From positions 21,022-85,021 of the forward strand of contig NZ_MRBL01000027.1 of the NCBI RefSeq assembly GCF_001969855.1: a stretch of 64,000 nt of DNA, read 5' to 3'. Made by a program: the position numbers and the translations under genes. Source of the DNA: Bacillus haynesii. GTDB taxonomy: Bacteria > Bacillota > Bacilli > Bacillales > Bacillaceae. Of this stretch, positions 16,229 through 25,306 are shown in pieces. Numbering within the stretch: position 1 is the first letter of the stretch; each line of letters starts with the position of its first letter. A model generated the notes under the pieces. That model was given only the letters and a program-made list of their open reading frames with translations, was not told the origin of the DNA and searched no databases.

Positions 16229-17806
16229 ATGGAGAAGCTGAAGATCGGTTCGAAACAAATGGTTGTCAGTCCTCATTATCTCGCTTCGCTTGCAGGCAGC
16301 AGCATCATGGAGAAGGGAGGAAACGCGTTTGACGCGGCTGTTGCAGTAAGCGCGTGCCTTGCTGTTGTCTATCCGCATATGACAGGACTCGGAGGGGATG
16401 CCTTTTGGCTGATGTATCACAATGGAAGCGGTGAGATTAAAGGGTACAATGGCAGCGGGCGGTCGGGGCGGAAAGCGGACCGGGATCAGTATAAAGGAGA
16501 GCGCGCCATTCCGGTCAGGGGCATGAAGAGTGCGATTACCGTGCCGGGGATGGTGGACAGCTGGGCCGAAATACTGGCTGCGTACGGCCGTTTATCGCTT
16601 CGAGAGGTGCTGAAGCCGGCGATCAAGTATGCAGAAAAGGGTTTCCCGGTCTCGCCGGATCAATGTCAAAACACGGTGAAAAACGCTGAATGGCTTTCCG
16701 GTATGCCGATCACTGCAGATATTTATCTTCCGGAAGGAAAACCGCCTTCTCCGGGTGAGCGCTTTGTGCAAAAAGAGCTCGCGCGTACTTTGGGGATGAT
16801 CGCTGAGAAAGGAAGAGACGCCTTTTATAAAGGAGAAATTGCCCAAGCTTCAGCAGCCTATCTGCAAAACAACGGGGGGATCTTGACCCTTGAAGATTTC
16901 GAGCGGCATCAAGGGGAATGGGTGTCTCCGCTTTCATCTACATACAGAGGATATGCGATCTATCAAATGCCTCCGAATTCACAAGGATTTACCGGTCTTA
17001 TGACATTGAATATTTTGGAAAACTACGACTTTGGCACGATCGAGCACGGTTCTTTCGAGTATTATCATCTGCTCATCGAAGCATTGAAATTAAGCTTTTC
17101 CGACCGCAACAAAGTATTGACTGACCCGGAATTCTCCCAAATACCGCTTGGACGTCTGTTGGACAAAGGGTATGCTCGGGAGCTGGCCGCAAAAATTGGA
17201 TGGCCGGCACTTCAGGCGGAGAGCCGGCCGCTCGGCGGCGATACAGCTTATGCTGCAGCAGTAGACGAAGACGGTAATGCTGTTTCGTTTATTCAAAGTT
17301 TGTATTTCGAATTCGGCTCAGGTGTGACAGCTGGAGATACCGGCGTTATTTTGCAGAACAGAGGGTCGTTTTTCTCGCTTGATCCCGACCATGTCAATAC
17401 GCTGGAGCCGGGAAAAAGAACTTTTCATACGCTGATGCCCGCCATGGCGTTTAGAGGCGGCAAGCCGAAATTCCTTTACGGGACGAAGGGGGGAGAAGGA
17501 CAGCCGCAGACGCAGACAGCTCTTATTACGAGAATGATAGATTACGGGATGGATCCGCAAACAGCTGTTCATGAACCGAGATGGGTGTGGGGCAGAACAT
17601 GGGGAGAGCGGGTGGAAGGTGTAAGAATAGAAGGCAGAGTGGCGCCCGGAGTGATTGAAAAACTGCGAAAGCATGGGCATCATGTAACCGTTGTCGGCGA
17701 CTTTGACGATGTGATGGGTCATGCCGGAATCATTGAGATTGATGATCAAGGTTTCCTGAGAGGGGGAAGCGATCCGAGAAGCGATGGGGCAGCAATCGGC
17801 ATTTAA
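16229..17806 (+). CDS. ywrD: Gamma-glutamyltransferase-like protein YwrD
   Basis: 525-aa member of the Ntn-hydrolase gamma-glutamyltransferase family. The conserved N-terminal part (GNAFDAAVAVSACLAVVYPH, GLGGDAFWL) and the small-subunit start GGDTAYAAAVDEDGNAVS are visible; the Thr in GDTA is the expected autocleavage and catalytic residue. There is no signal peptide, so unlike secreted GGT it looks cytoplasmic. ATG 16229 follows AAGGAAGGAG; an upstream in-frame ATG at 16127 has no ribosome site. The substrate is unknown; hydrolysis or transfer of gamma-glutamyl groups is the family activity. Confidence 0.88.
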   Translation: MEKLKIGSKQMVVSPHYLASLAGSSIMEKGGNAFDAAVAVSACLAVVYPHMTGLGGDAFWLMYHNGSGEIKGYNGSGRSGRKADRDQYKGERAIPVRGMKSAITVPGMVDSWAEILAAYGRLSLREVLKPAIKYAEKGFPVSPDQCQNTVKNAEWLSGMPITADIYLPEGKPPSPGERFVQKELARTLGMIAEKGRDAFYKGEIAQASAAYLQNNGGILTLEDFERHQGEWVSPLSSTYRGYAIYQMPPNSQGFTGLMTLNILENYDFGTIEHGSFEYYHLLIEALKLSFSDRNKVLTDPEFSQIPLGRLLDKGYARELAAKIGWPALQAESRPLGGDTAYAAAVDEDGNAVSFIQSLYFEFGSGVTAGDTGVILQNRGSFFSLDPDHVNTLEPGKRTFHTLMPAMAFRGGKPKFLYGTKGGEGQPQTQTALITRMIDYGMDPQTAVHEPRWVWGRTWGERVEGVRIEGRVAPGVIEKLRKHGHHVTVVGDFDDVMGHAGIIEIDDQGFLRGGSDPRSDGAAIGI

Positions 17807-17840
17807 CTACGTTTTCAAAAGGCGCAAGCGCCAATACGAG

Positions 17841-17885
17841 GAAAAAACCCCGTGAACAAGGAGGATTTGTCCACGGGGTTTTTTC
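17841..17885. terminator. Bidirectional terminator between ywrD and alsR
   Basis: GAAAAAACCCCGTG / CACGGGGTTTTTTC, 14 bp perfect, with A and T tails that suit both convergent genes. Confidence 0.88.
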
Positions 17886-17892
17886 TATCCGG

Positions 17893-18771
17893 CTATGAGT
17901 GTTGATCCGAGATTTCGATGAAATGCTTAAGCGCCGGATTGCGGTTGTCTTTTCGATGTGCGGTAATCCATTCTGCGCGAAGGGGAAAGTCTTCGATTTC
18001 TTTGTATACAACATCAAGGTTAAATAATCGTTTAGCCGCTGTAGGAACGACGGCGATTCCCATTCCGGCCGATACGAGGCCGATCACCATTTGGTATTCT
18101 GTAGCTTCCTGAGCGATGTTGGGGATAAACCCGGCTTTTTCACACAAGAAATTGAATTCCGTGTATAAAGAGGGCCACGCTTCTTTGGCAATGACAATCA
18201 GCGATTCGTCTTCAAGATCTTTCAAATGTACCCGGGGTTTTTCTGTCAGCGGGTGGTGTTTCGGAAGTGCAAGGACACAGTGGCTTTTCTTCACCGTGTA
18301 TGACTTCAGTTCGTCGTTTCCCAACGGGGGATGCAGCACCCCGATGTCAATATGTCCGTTTAGCAGTGCATCGACCTGATTGGGGGTTGAAAGCTCACGA
18401 AGATCAATCTGCACGGACGGGAACCGGTTTCGGTATTCCCTGATGATGGGAGGCATGATCTCGTATGTTGCGGAGCCGACAAAGCCGATCACGAGTCTGC
18501 CCAGCTCCCCGCGGGCCGTTCGCTGAGCCATGTCGACGGCCTGATCAATCTGGGAAAGTCCTTCCTTGATTTGTTTTAAAAAGACCCCGCCTGCCGCCGT
18601 CAGCCTGACGGCTCTTTTTGACCTCTTCAGCAAGGTGACACCTATTTCACTTTCTAGCTGTTTAATCTGCTGGCTGAGCGGAGGCTGAGTCATGTTCAGC
18701 CGAAGAGCTGCTTTTCCGAAATGCAGTTCTTCGGCAACAACCATAAAATAACGAAGATGGCGCAGCTCCAT
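17893..18771 (-). CDS. alsR: LysR-family activator of acetoin synthesis AlsR
   Basis: 292-aa LysR-type regulator. The N-terminal winged helix (1-60; FGKAALRLNMTQPPLSQQIK) and the C-terminal effector domain (about 90-290) are complete. It is divergent from alsS, as in B. subtilis, where AlsR activates alsSD in response to acetate, low pH and stationary phase. It shares a 130-bp AT-rich intergenic region with alsS that must hold the AlsR binding site. Confidence 0.92.
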   Translation of the reverse strand: MELRHLRYFMVVAEELHFGKAALRLNMTQPPLSQQIKQLESEIGVTLLKRSKRAVRLTAAGGVFLKQIKEGLSQIDQAVDMAQRTARGELGRLVIGFVGSATYEIMPPIIREYRNRFPSVQIDLRELSTPNQVDALLNGHIDIGVLHPPLGNDELKSYTVKKSHCVLALPKHHPLTEKPRVHLKDLEDESLIVIAKEAWPSLYTEFNFLCEKAGFIPNIAQEATEYQMVIGLVSAGMGIAVVPTAAKRLFNLDVVYKEIEDFPLRAEWITAHRKDNRNPALKHFIEISDQHS

Positions 18772-18931
18772 TATTCACTCATTCCTTTCTGAATGCGATT
18801 TCAGTCGTTTTACATATTAATTGTAAGACAAAGAAGTATTGGAAAACAATTTCCACAAGATGTATATTTAATAATACAATAAATTTATTAAAAATTCATT
18901 GTAAATGAATGAAAATGGAGGAGTGAGGGCT

Positions 18932-20650
18932 TTGAATAATGTAGCCGCTAAAAATGAAACTCTTACTGTAAGAGGAGCAGAGCTTGTGGTGGATAGTCTC
19001 ATTCAGCAAGGTGTCACTCATGTTTTCGGTATTCCGGGAGCAAAAATCGATGCGGTGTTTGACGTATTGAAAGACAAGGGGCCTGAATTGATTGTTTGTC
19101 GTCACGAGCAGAATGCAGCATTTATGGCGGCGGCAGTCGGACGATTGACTGGAAAGCCCGGTGTTTGCCTGGTGACTTCAGGTCCGGGAGCGTCTAATTT
19201 AGCGACCGGTCTTGTAACAGCCAATACAGAAGGAGATCCGGTTGTTGCCCTGGCGGGTGCTGTAAAAAGAGCGGATCGTCTCAAAAAAACTCATCAATCG
19301 ATGGATAATGCGGCGTTGTTTCAGCCGATTACGAAATATAGCGCAGAAGTGGAAGATGCGAACAACATACCTGAGGCTGTAACCAATGCATTCAGAGCGG
19401 CAGCATCTGGACAGGCTGGCGCAGCGTTTCTCAGCTTTCCGCAGGACGTTACGGCCGGTCCGGCAACTGCCAAGCCGGTAAAAACCATGCCGGCGCCGAA
19501 GCTGGGCGCGGCTCCGGACGAACAAATCAGCGCGGCCATCGCCAAAATTCACAATGCGAACCTTCCTGTCGTGCTTGTCGGGATGAAAGGCGGAAGACCT
19601 GAAGCGATTGAAGCGGTTCGCCGTCTGCTAAGGAAAGTGAAGCTGCCGTTTGTTGAAACATACCAAGCAGCGGGTACGCTGTCTCACGATTTGGAAGACC
19701 AGTACTTCGGCCGGATCGGATTATTCCGCAATCAGCCCGGAGATCTTTTGTTGGAAAAAGCGGATGTCGTTTTGACGGTCGGCTATGATCCGATTGAATA
19801 CGACCCCGTCTTTTGGAATGGAAAAGGCGAGCGCAGCGTGATTCATCTTGATGAAATACAAGCCGATATCGATCATGACTATCAGCCTGAAATTGAGCTG
19901 ATCGGCGATATCGCAGAGACATTAAACCATATTGAACATGATTCTCTGCCGGTTTCCATCGATGAATCATTTGCACCTGTGCTTGATTATTTGAAAAAAG
20001 CGCTGGATGAGCAAAGCGAGCCGCCTAAAGAAACAAAAACGGATCTTGTTCATCCGCTGCAAATCGTTCGCGATTTGCGTGATTTGCTGAGTGATGACAT
20101 AACAGTGACTTGCGACATCGGCTCCCATGCGATATGGATGTCGAGATATTTCCGCACCTACCGTCCGTATGGACTGCTGACTTCAAACGGCATGCAGACG
20201 CTGGGCGTTGCTTTGCCGTGGGCGATCGCAGCAACACTGGTTAATCAGGGACAGAAAGTCGTGTCTGTTTCCGGGGACGGGGGCTTCCTGTTCTCCGCGA
20301 TGGAGCTTGAGACAGCGGTCAGATTAAAAGCGCCGATCGTTCATATTGTCTGGAATGACAGCACATACGATATGGTTGCGTTCCAGCAGGAGATGAAATA
20401 CAAGCGGACGTCCGGAGTCGACTTCGGCGGAATCGATATTGTAAAATATGCTGAAAGCTTTGGAGCAAAAGGTTTAAGGGTCAATTCGCCTGACGAATTG
20501 GCAGAGGTGCTTAAAGCTGGTCTTGATGCAGAGGGTCCGGTTGTCATTGATATTCCGGTTGATTACAGCGACAACATTCATTTGGCCGATCAGCGTTTCC
20601 CAAAAAACTTTGAGGAACATTTTAATAAAGAAGCCTCTAAGCAATCTTGA
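18932..20650 (+). CDS. alsS: Acetolactate synthase AlsS (catabolic)
   Basis: About 572 aa. It condenses two pyruvates to 2-acetolactate with thiamine diphosphate. The N-terminal PYR domain contains the catalytic Glu in [11 protein letters not shown]; the C-terminal domain has the ThDP motif [15 protein letters not shown]...WNDSTYDM. It is the FAD-independent catabolic type by similarity to AlsS. TTG at 18932 follows GGAGGAG; an in-frame ATG at 18905 has no ribosome site. TAAT-N11-ATTA at 18867-18891 upstream could be an AlsR site, but the region is too AT-rich for certainty. It is first in the operon alsSD. Confidence 0.93.
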   Translation: MNNVAAKNETLTVRGAELVVDSLIQQGVTHVFGIPGAKIDAVFDVLKDKGPELIVCRHEQNAAFMAAAVGRLTGKPGVCLVTSGPGASNLATGLVTANTEGDPVVALAGAVKRADRLKKTHQSMDNAALFQPITKYSAEVEDANNIPEAVTNAFRAAASGQAGAAFLSFPQDVTAGPATAKPVKTMPAPKLGAAPDEQISAAIAKIHNANLPVVLVGMKGGRPEAIEAVRRLLRKVKLPFVETYQAAGTLSHDLEDQYFGRIGLFRNQPGDLLLEKADVVLTVGYDPIEYDPVFWNGKGERSVIHLDEIQADIDHDYQPEIELIGDIAETLNHIEHDSLPVSIDESFAPVLDYLKKALDEQSEPPKETKTDLVHPLQIVRDLRDLLSDDITVTCDIGSHAIWMSRYFRTYRPYGLLTSNGMQTLGVALPWAIAATLVNQGQKVVSVSGDGGFLFSAMELETAVRLKAPIVHIVWNDSTYDMVAFQQEMKYKRTSGVDFGGIDIVKYAESFGAKGLRVNSPDELAEVLKAGLDAEGPVVIDIPVDYSDNIHLADQRFPKNFEEHFNKEASKQS

Positions 20651-20702
20651 TCACAGCAAGTCCAGTCACTACGAACAAAATCAAGGGAGTGAAAAGAGGA
20701 AA

Positions 20703-21464
20703 ATGAAAAGTGCAAGCAAACAAAAAGTGGTACAGCCCGTTGACAAGAACCTCGACCAGGTCTTTCAGGTCTCAACGATGATATCTTTATTGGACGGAAT
20801 TTATGACGGGGATTTTTACATGTCTGAAGCAAAGGAGCACGGAGACTTCGGAATTGGAACGTTCAACCGGCTCGACGGCGAGCTGATCGGTTTTGACGGT
20901 GAGTTTTACCGTCTTCGTTCCGATGGAAAAGCCTATCCTGTTCAAGGAAGCGATTGTTCTCCATTTTGCTCGCTGGCTTTCTTCCGGCCGGATATCTATC
21001 ACGAAATCAAGCAGCGGATGCCGCTTGAGGCGTTCGAAGAAGAAATGAAACGGATCATGCCGAGTGAAAACCTGTTTTATGCGATCCGCATGGACGGAAC
21101 CTTTAAGAAAGTCAAAACGAGAACGGTTGAACTGCAGGAAAAACCGTACGTGCCGATGGTTGATGCGGTAAAATCGCAGCCGATCTTTGATTTTAATGAT
21201 ATTAAAGGGACGATCGTCGGCTTTTGGACACCGCAATATGCCAACGGAATCGCAGTTTCCGGCTTCCATCTTCACTTTATTGATGAAGACCGCAATGTGG
21301 GCGGACACGTTTTCGATTATGAAATCGAAGAATGCACGGTGCAAATTTCTCAAAAACTCAATATGAATCTCAGATTGCCGAATACGCAAGATTTCTTTAA
21401 AGCGGATCTCAATAAACACGATCTTACAGCAGGAATCGAAGCGGCCGAAGGCAATCCCGAGTAA
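20703..21464 (+). CDS. alsD: Alpha-acetolactate decarboxylase AlsD
   Basis: 253 aa. It decarboxylates 2-acetolactate to acetoin. The zinc ligands are in GFHLHFIDEDRNVGGHV (two His plus a later His) and the conserved Glu and Arg residues of the family are present. ATG 20703 gives the standard family length; the same frame is open upstream to 20523 but overlaps alsS and lacks a ribosome site. It lies 52 bp after alsS, and a terminator follows, so alsSD is one unit. Confidence 0.94.
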   Translation: MKSASKQKVVQPVDKNLDQVFQVSTMISLLDGIYDGDFYMSEAKEHGDFGIGTFNRLDGELIGFDGEFYRLRSDGKAYPVQGSDCSPFCSLAFFRPDIYHEIKQRMPLEAFEEEMKRIMPSENLFYAIRMDGTFKKVKTRTVELQEKPYVPMVDAVKSQPIFDFNDIKGTIVGFWTPQYANGIAVSGFHLHFIDEDRNVGGHVFDYEIEECTVQISQKLNMNLRLPNTQDFFKADLNKHDLTAGIEAAEGNPE

Positions 21465-21468
21465 AAGA

Positions 21469-21500
21469 AAAAGCCCTCTTTGAAAAAGGGGGGCTTTTTT
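21469..21500 (+). terminator. Terminator of alsSD
   Basis: AAAGCCCTCTT / GGGGGGCTTT hairpin with G-T pairs, then a T run. Confidence 0.8.
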
Positions 21501-21583
21501 GCTTTCGCTAAGCTTCCTTAAACATACTGTGAACACAGCAATGACGCGTATGCTGAGGGCCGGAATCCAGCGGGGCGTTTTGT

Positions 21584-22351
21584 TTATGCTTTCACTCCGG
21601 CAATCAATACCGCTTTCAGACAAAAAGACACCGGATGCCCGTTTTCATCGTGGACAATATTAAACATGTCGCGGCACGACTGGGATGCCTCTGACAAATG
21701 GGCTTGTATGGCTGCCTTTCTTTGTTCAGGCACGGCGCCTCTTCGAAGCCAGCTCTCGTAATCGATTGGAAGATTCCATCTCTCCCGGACAGCAAAATCA
21801 AGTCCGTTCTCTTCAAACAGCTTTTGCCATTCGCTCTCTGAATACTCCCTTACGTGTGACGGATCTCTCAATTGATTGAGCCGGTTGATGAATCGGTCCA
21901 AAGCTTCGTTCTCCGGAGCACAGTGATCGATGAGGAGAAAGGAGCCGCCTTGTTTCAATACGCGCGCTATTTCCTGCATGGAACGGACGATCTCCGGGAA
22001 ATGATGGGCCGCATACCGGCATGTGACAATATCAAAAGATTCGTCTGCAAAATCCAATTGTGCTGCATCGCTTTGTTGAAAAACCACATTTTCAGCTTTT
22101 TTCTGTTCGGCAAATTGAGCGGCGGTTTGAACCATTTTTTTTGTAATATCGATTCCTGTGCAATGTTTGACAAAAGGTGAAAAGGCAATGGCTGTATGTC
22201 CCGCTCCGGTTCCGATATCGAGCAGGGTTTCATCCCCGTTCAGAGAACGGCAGCTGACCATGGCATCAAGATCTTTTCCCGATGAGAACAGTGGCTCATC
22301 GCGGTATTGCTCCGGATTTTTTGAAAATTGCTGTTGTGCGCTTGTTTTCAT
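21584..22351 (-). CDS. Class I SAM-dependent methyltransferase
   Basis: 255-aa UbiE/COQ5-like methyltransferase. Motif I is LLDIGTGAGHTAIAF near residue 44, the acidic residue GIDITKKMV follows, then DAAQLDFADESFDIVTCRYA and the post-motif LKQGGSFLLID. ATG 22351 is preceded by GGAGG at 8 bases; the GTG three codons upstream overlaps that ribosome site. The substrate cannot be told from sequence. It is divergent from the LysR gene at 22447, a common arrangement for a regulator and its target. Confidence 0.82.
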   Translation of the reverse strand: MKTSAQQQFSKNPEQYRDEPLFSSGKDLDAMVSCRSLNGDETLLDIGTGAGHTAIAFSPFVKHCTGIDITKKMVQTAAQFAEQKKAENVVFQQSDAAQLDFADESFDIVTCRYAAHHFPEIVRSMQEIARVLKQGGSFLLIDHCAPENEALDRFINRLNQLRDPSHVREYSESEWQKLFEENGLDFAVRERWNLPIDYESWLRRGAVPEQRKAAIQAHLSEASQSCRDMFNIVHDENGHPVSFCLKAVLIAGVKA

Positions 22352-22446
22352 TTGTATCACCCTCCTATCGGCTATGTTTTTATATTAGGGGAGTCGACAG
22401 CGATCAGTCTAAGATATAAAATGTATGAAAATGATAGGCGGAAACT

Positions 22447-23403
22447 ATGGGGGTGCGGGAATTGGATATGAGGCTTTTTGAATACGCGGCAGAGATTTTC
22501 AAAAAAGGCAGTTTTACAAAGGCGGCTGCCAGCCTGCATATCGCTCAGCCTTCACTGAGCCAGCAAATTAAAAAGCTGGAAGGCGAGCTCGGCTTTCCGC
22601 TGTTTTACAGAAACAGAGAGGGGGTTTCGCCGACTCCCCAAGGGATGCGGTTCATCCGAAAAGCGCAGGATATTTTGCGGTCAAGAGATGAACTGCTGTG
22701 TGAAATGCGCGATCAGCTCGAGGAAATGGGGACGGAGTTATCGATCGGCGTTCCCGCTGTCACGGGAGGGTATCTTCTTCCGCCGCTCCTGAAAGCCTTT
22801 CTGAAAAAGCATCCGAACGTACAGGTTCAGCTGACAGAAGACTCACCGGCGGCATTGGAAAAAATGACGGAAAACGGGACGGTAGATCTGTCGATTCTCC
22901 CTTTGCCGATTGAAAATGACAGACTCGCAATCCGGCCGATACTAACCGAGCCGCTTTTTTTAGCGATTCCAAATGAAAGAGAAAACTGGATGACCGGCCA
23001 ATTACGGAAGCTCATGGATTCGGTCCGGCCGCATGCCGAAAAAACCCCCCTTGCTTTGAAAACGGCCGAGGATGTGCCATTTATTTTATTAAAAGAAGGC
23101 TACGGCTTCCGCAGGATCGTGCTCGATTTATGTGCGGAGGAGGGATTTCAACCGAAGATGACCTTCAAAACAAGCAGCATTGAAACCGCCCAATCCCTCG
23201 TTGAACACGGAATGGGGGTCACGGTCGTGCCCCGGATGGTCATGCGGCAAGGGTCTGACAGGATCGTCTATGTTCCTTTGCAATCCGATCCGTCCCGGAC
23301 GCTTGTGTTTGCTTATCCGGAAACATGCTATTTGAGCCGGGCGGCAAGGGCTTTTATGGAGACGGCCAAAAAAAATCAGACCTCTATGTATGAAGAGGTC
23401 TGA
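22447..23403 (+). CDS. LysR-family transcription regulator
   Basis: 318 aa. The N-terminal helix-turn-helix (about 8-65; FTKAAASLHIAQPSLSQQIK) and the effector domain (about 95-300) are complete. The start is uncertain: ATG 22447 or TTG 22462, which is closer to the usual LysR length. It is divergent from the methyltransferase gene and probably controls it and itself. Its last codons form one arm of the terminator that ends the rbs operon on the other strand. I do not recognise a specific B. subtilis counterpart. Confidence 0.82.
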   Translation: MGVRELDMRLFEYAAEIFKKGSFTKAAASLHIAQPSLSQQIKKLEGELGFPLFYRNREGVSPTPQGMRFIRKAQDILRSRDELLCEMRDQLEEMGTELSIGVPAVTGGYLLPPLLKAFLKKHPNVQVQLTEDSPAALEKMTENGTVDLSILPLPIENDRLAIRPILTEPLFLAIPNERENWMTGQLRKLMDSVRPHAEKTPLALKTAEDVPFILLKEGYGFRRIVLDLCAEEGFQPKMTFKTSSIETAQSLVEHGMGVTVVPRMVMRQGSDRIVYVPLQSDPSRTLVFAYPETCYLSRAARAFMETAKKNQTSMYEEV

Positions 23404-23406
23404 TTT
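23368..23406. terminator. Terminator of the rbs operon, inside the 3' end of the LysR gene
   Basis: ATCAGACCTCT (23375-23385) / AGAGGTCTGAT (23394-23404), with a run of eight A before it that becomes a U run in the rbs transcript. The right arm includes the stop codon of the convergent LysR gene. Confidence 0.82.
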
Positions 23407-23411
23407 CTTCG

Positions 23412-24326
23412 TTACTTTTTCGTTTCCAGTTTGAGCGGTGCGGGTATCGTTTTTTCAACTTTTTTGCCGTTCAAAATATCGCGGGCCGCTTGTATGGCGA
23501 GCTTGCCGATCAATTCAGGCTGCTGGGCGATCGTGGCCGACATGTCTCCGGCCTGAACCGCTTTAACCGCATCTTCATTGCCGTCGAAGCCGACGACAAG
23601 AATCTCTTTTCCTGAGCTTCTGATCGCTTCAATCGCGCCGAGCGCCATTTCGTCATTATGGGCGAAAACCGCCTGGATATCAGGGTTTCCTTGAAGGAGG
23701 TTCTCCATGACGTTCAACCCTTTTGTCCGGTCAAAGTCGGCTGTTTGCTTGGCGATGACATTCAGCTTGTCATCAGCGGTCTTATGAAAACCTGAGCCCC
23801 GTTCCCTTGTTGCCGATGCGCCGGGGACGCCTTCAAGCTCAGCCACTTTTGCGCCTTTGCCGAGCTGCTGCACGATAAAGTCCGCTGCCATTTGTCCGCC
23901 TTTTACGTTATCTGAAGCGACAAGCGTTTCTACTTTTCCGTTTTCAGCGGAGCGGTCAAGGGTGACGACCGGAATGCCGAGCGAATTGGCCGATTGGACT
24001 GCCGTTGAGATGGCGGAGGAGTCCGCCGGATTGATTAATAAAGCGTCAACTCCTTGCTGAAGAAGATCTTCCACATCATTCGTCTGCTTTGCCGAATCGT
24101 CCTGCGCATCCACGACAATCACTTCAATCCCTTGTTTCTTGGCTTCTTTGACAACTCCGTTCTTTAATGAAACGAAAAACGGATTTTTCAAAGTTGAGAC
24201 AGATAAACCGATTTTGATATCCGTTCCTTTTTCTTTATTCGGCTTTGCCCATTCCGGCGGCTCCAGCGAGCAGGCGGACAGAAACAGAAGCGCCAATGCG
24301 GTGAAAACCGTTAATGTTTTTTTCAT
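23412..24326 (-). CDS. rbsB: D-ribose-binding lipoprotein RbsB
   Basis: 304-aa periplasmic-binding-type lipoprotein. The signal peptide ends in the lipobox LSAC (Cys at about residue 19), so it is anchored to the outer face of the membrane. The mature part is a type I sugar-binding fold (about 36-300; IGLSVSTLKNPFF, NPADSSAISTAV, VTLDRSAENG). It delivers ribose to RbsAC. It is the last gene of the rbs operon, 17 bp after rbsC. Confidence 0.95.
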   Translation of the reverse strand: MKKTLTVFTALALLFLSACSLEPPEWAKPNKEKGTDIKIGLSVSTLKNPFFVSLKNGVVKEAKKQGIEVIVVDAQDDSAKQTNDVEDLLQQGVDALLINPADSSAISTAVQSANSLGIPVVTLDRSAENGKVETLVASDNVKGGQMAADFIVQQLGKGAKVAELEGVPGASATRERGSGFHKTADDKLNVIAKQTADFDRTKGLNVMENLLQGNPDIQAVFAHNDEMALGAIEAIRSSGKEILVVGFDGNEDAVKAVQAGDMSATIAQQPELIGKLAIQAARDILNGKKVEKTIPAPLKLETKK

Positions 24327-24342
24327 CAGTATATACCCCTCC

Positions 24343-25305
24343 TTAAGCGGATTTCTTGCGGTCCAGCAGGACTGCGATCAAAATGACGACACCTTTGACG
24401 ACCATTTGGAAAAAGGAAGAGACGCCAAGCAGGTTCAAGCCGTTATTCAACGTTCCGATAATCAGGACGCCGATGAGTGTGCCGGCAATTCGTCCTCTTC
24501 CTCCGGCAAGGCTTGTACCGCCTAATACGACGGCGGCAATGGCGTCAAGCTCATAGGAAGTGCCTGCCGTCGGCTGGGCTGAGTTAAGCCGTGACGTCAA
24601 GATGGCTCCAGCCAACGCGGATAATAGGCCGGCAAGAGAATAAATCACCATTTTGACGCGCGGAACTTTAATGCCCGAGATCAGGGCCGCTTTTTCATTT
24701 CCGCCGATTGCATACGTGCGGCGGCCGAAAGGCGTTTTATGAAGGATCACCCAGAGGATGATAAAGGCGGCCGCCATTGTAATCGCAGGGACGGGGATGC
24801 CTAAAAAGTAACCGCGCCCGAAAAGCTGGAAGCCGTAGTGATTGCCGAGCCCAGTAATCGGATTGCCGTCTGTGTAAACCATCGTCAATCCGCGGAAAAT
24901 CGTCATTGTGGCAAGCGTTGCGATGAACGGGGCCATTTTACCTTTCGTGATTAACAGCCCGTTGACCAAGCCGAGCAGGGCTCCGATCAGGCAGCCGATG
25001 ATGACGGCGAAAACAGGATCGATGCCGCCGGCGATCATTCCGGCAATCAATGCGCTCGACAGTGCCAAAATTGCTCCGACGGAAAGGTCGATGCCGCCGG
25101 TCAAAATGACAAAGGTCATGCCAAACGCGATCAGCGCATTAATAGCGACTTGTCTTAACAAGTTTAAAATATTTAACGGTTCTAAAAAGCTCGGATTTAA
25201 TAATGATACGATGACGACGAGAATGATCAGACCGAGAAACGGACCGAGCTTTTGCATTACAGAATCGACATTAAGGCTTTTTCTCACAGCCGGTTGAGTT
25301 TTCAT
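24343..25305 (-). CDS. rbsC: Ribose ABC transporter permease RbsC
   Basis: 320-aa membrane permease of the branched sugar ABC family with about eight to ten hydrophobic helices. The family segments FVILTGGIDLSVGAILALSS and LGGTSLAGGRGRIAGTL (contact site for the ATPase) are visible. It forms the channel for ribose. Its start lies 1 bp before the end of rbsA, so the two are translated together. Confidence 0.95.
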   Translation of the reverse strand: MKTQPAVRKSLNVDSVMQKLGPFLGLIILVVIVSLLNPSFLEPLNILNLLRQVAINALIAFGMTFVILTGGIDLSVGAILALSSALIAGMIAGGIDPVFAVIIGCLIGALLGLVNGLLITKGKMAPFIATLATMTIFRGLTMVYTDGNPITGLGNHYGFQLFGRGYFLGIPVPAITMAAAFIILWVILHKTPFGRRTYAIGGNEKAALISGIKVPRVKMVIYSLAGLLSALAGAILTSRLNSAQPTAGTSYELDAIAAVVLGGTSLAGGRGRIAGTLIGVLIIGTLNNGLNLLGVSSFFQMVVKGVVILIAVLLDRKKSA

Positions 25306-25306
25306 G

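Noticed and set aside
18867..18891. TAAT-N11-ATTA upstream of alsS as the AlsR site
   Set aside because: It fits the pattern, but the region is nearly all A and T and the position is close to the transcription start, so chance is too likely for a firm call.
20787..21623. 278-codon minus-strand frame opposite alsD
   Set aside because: It overlaps all of alsD and the alsD terminator, and shows no family motif.
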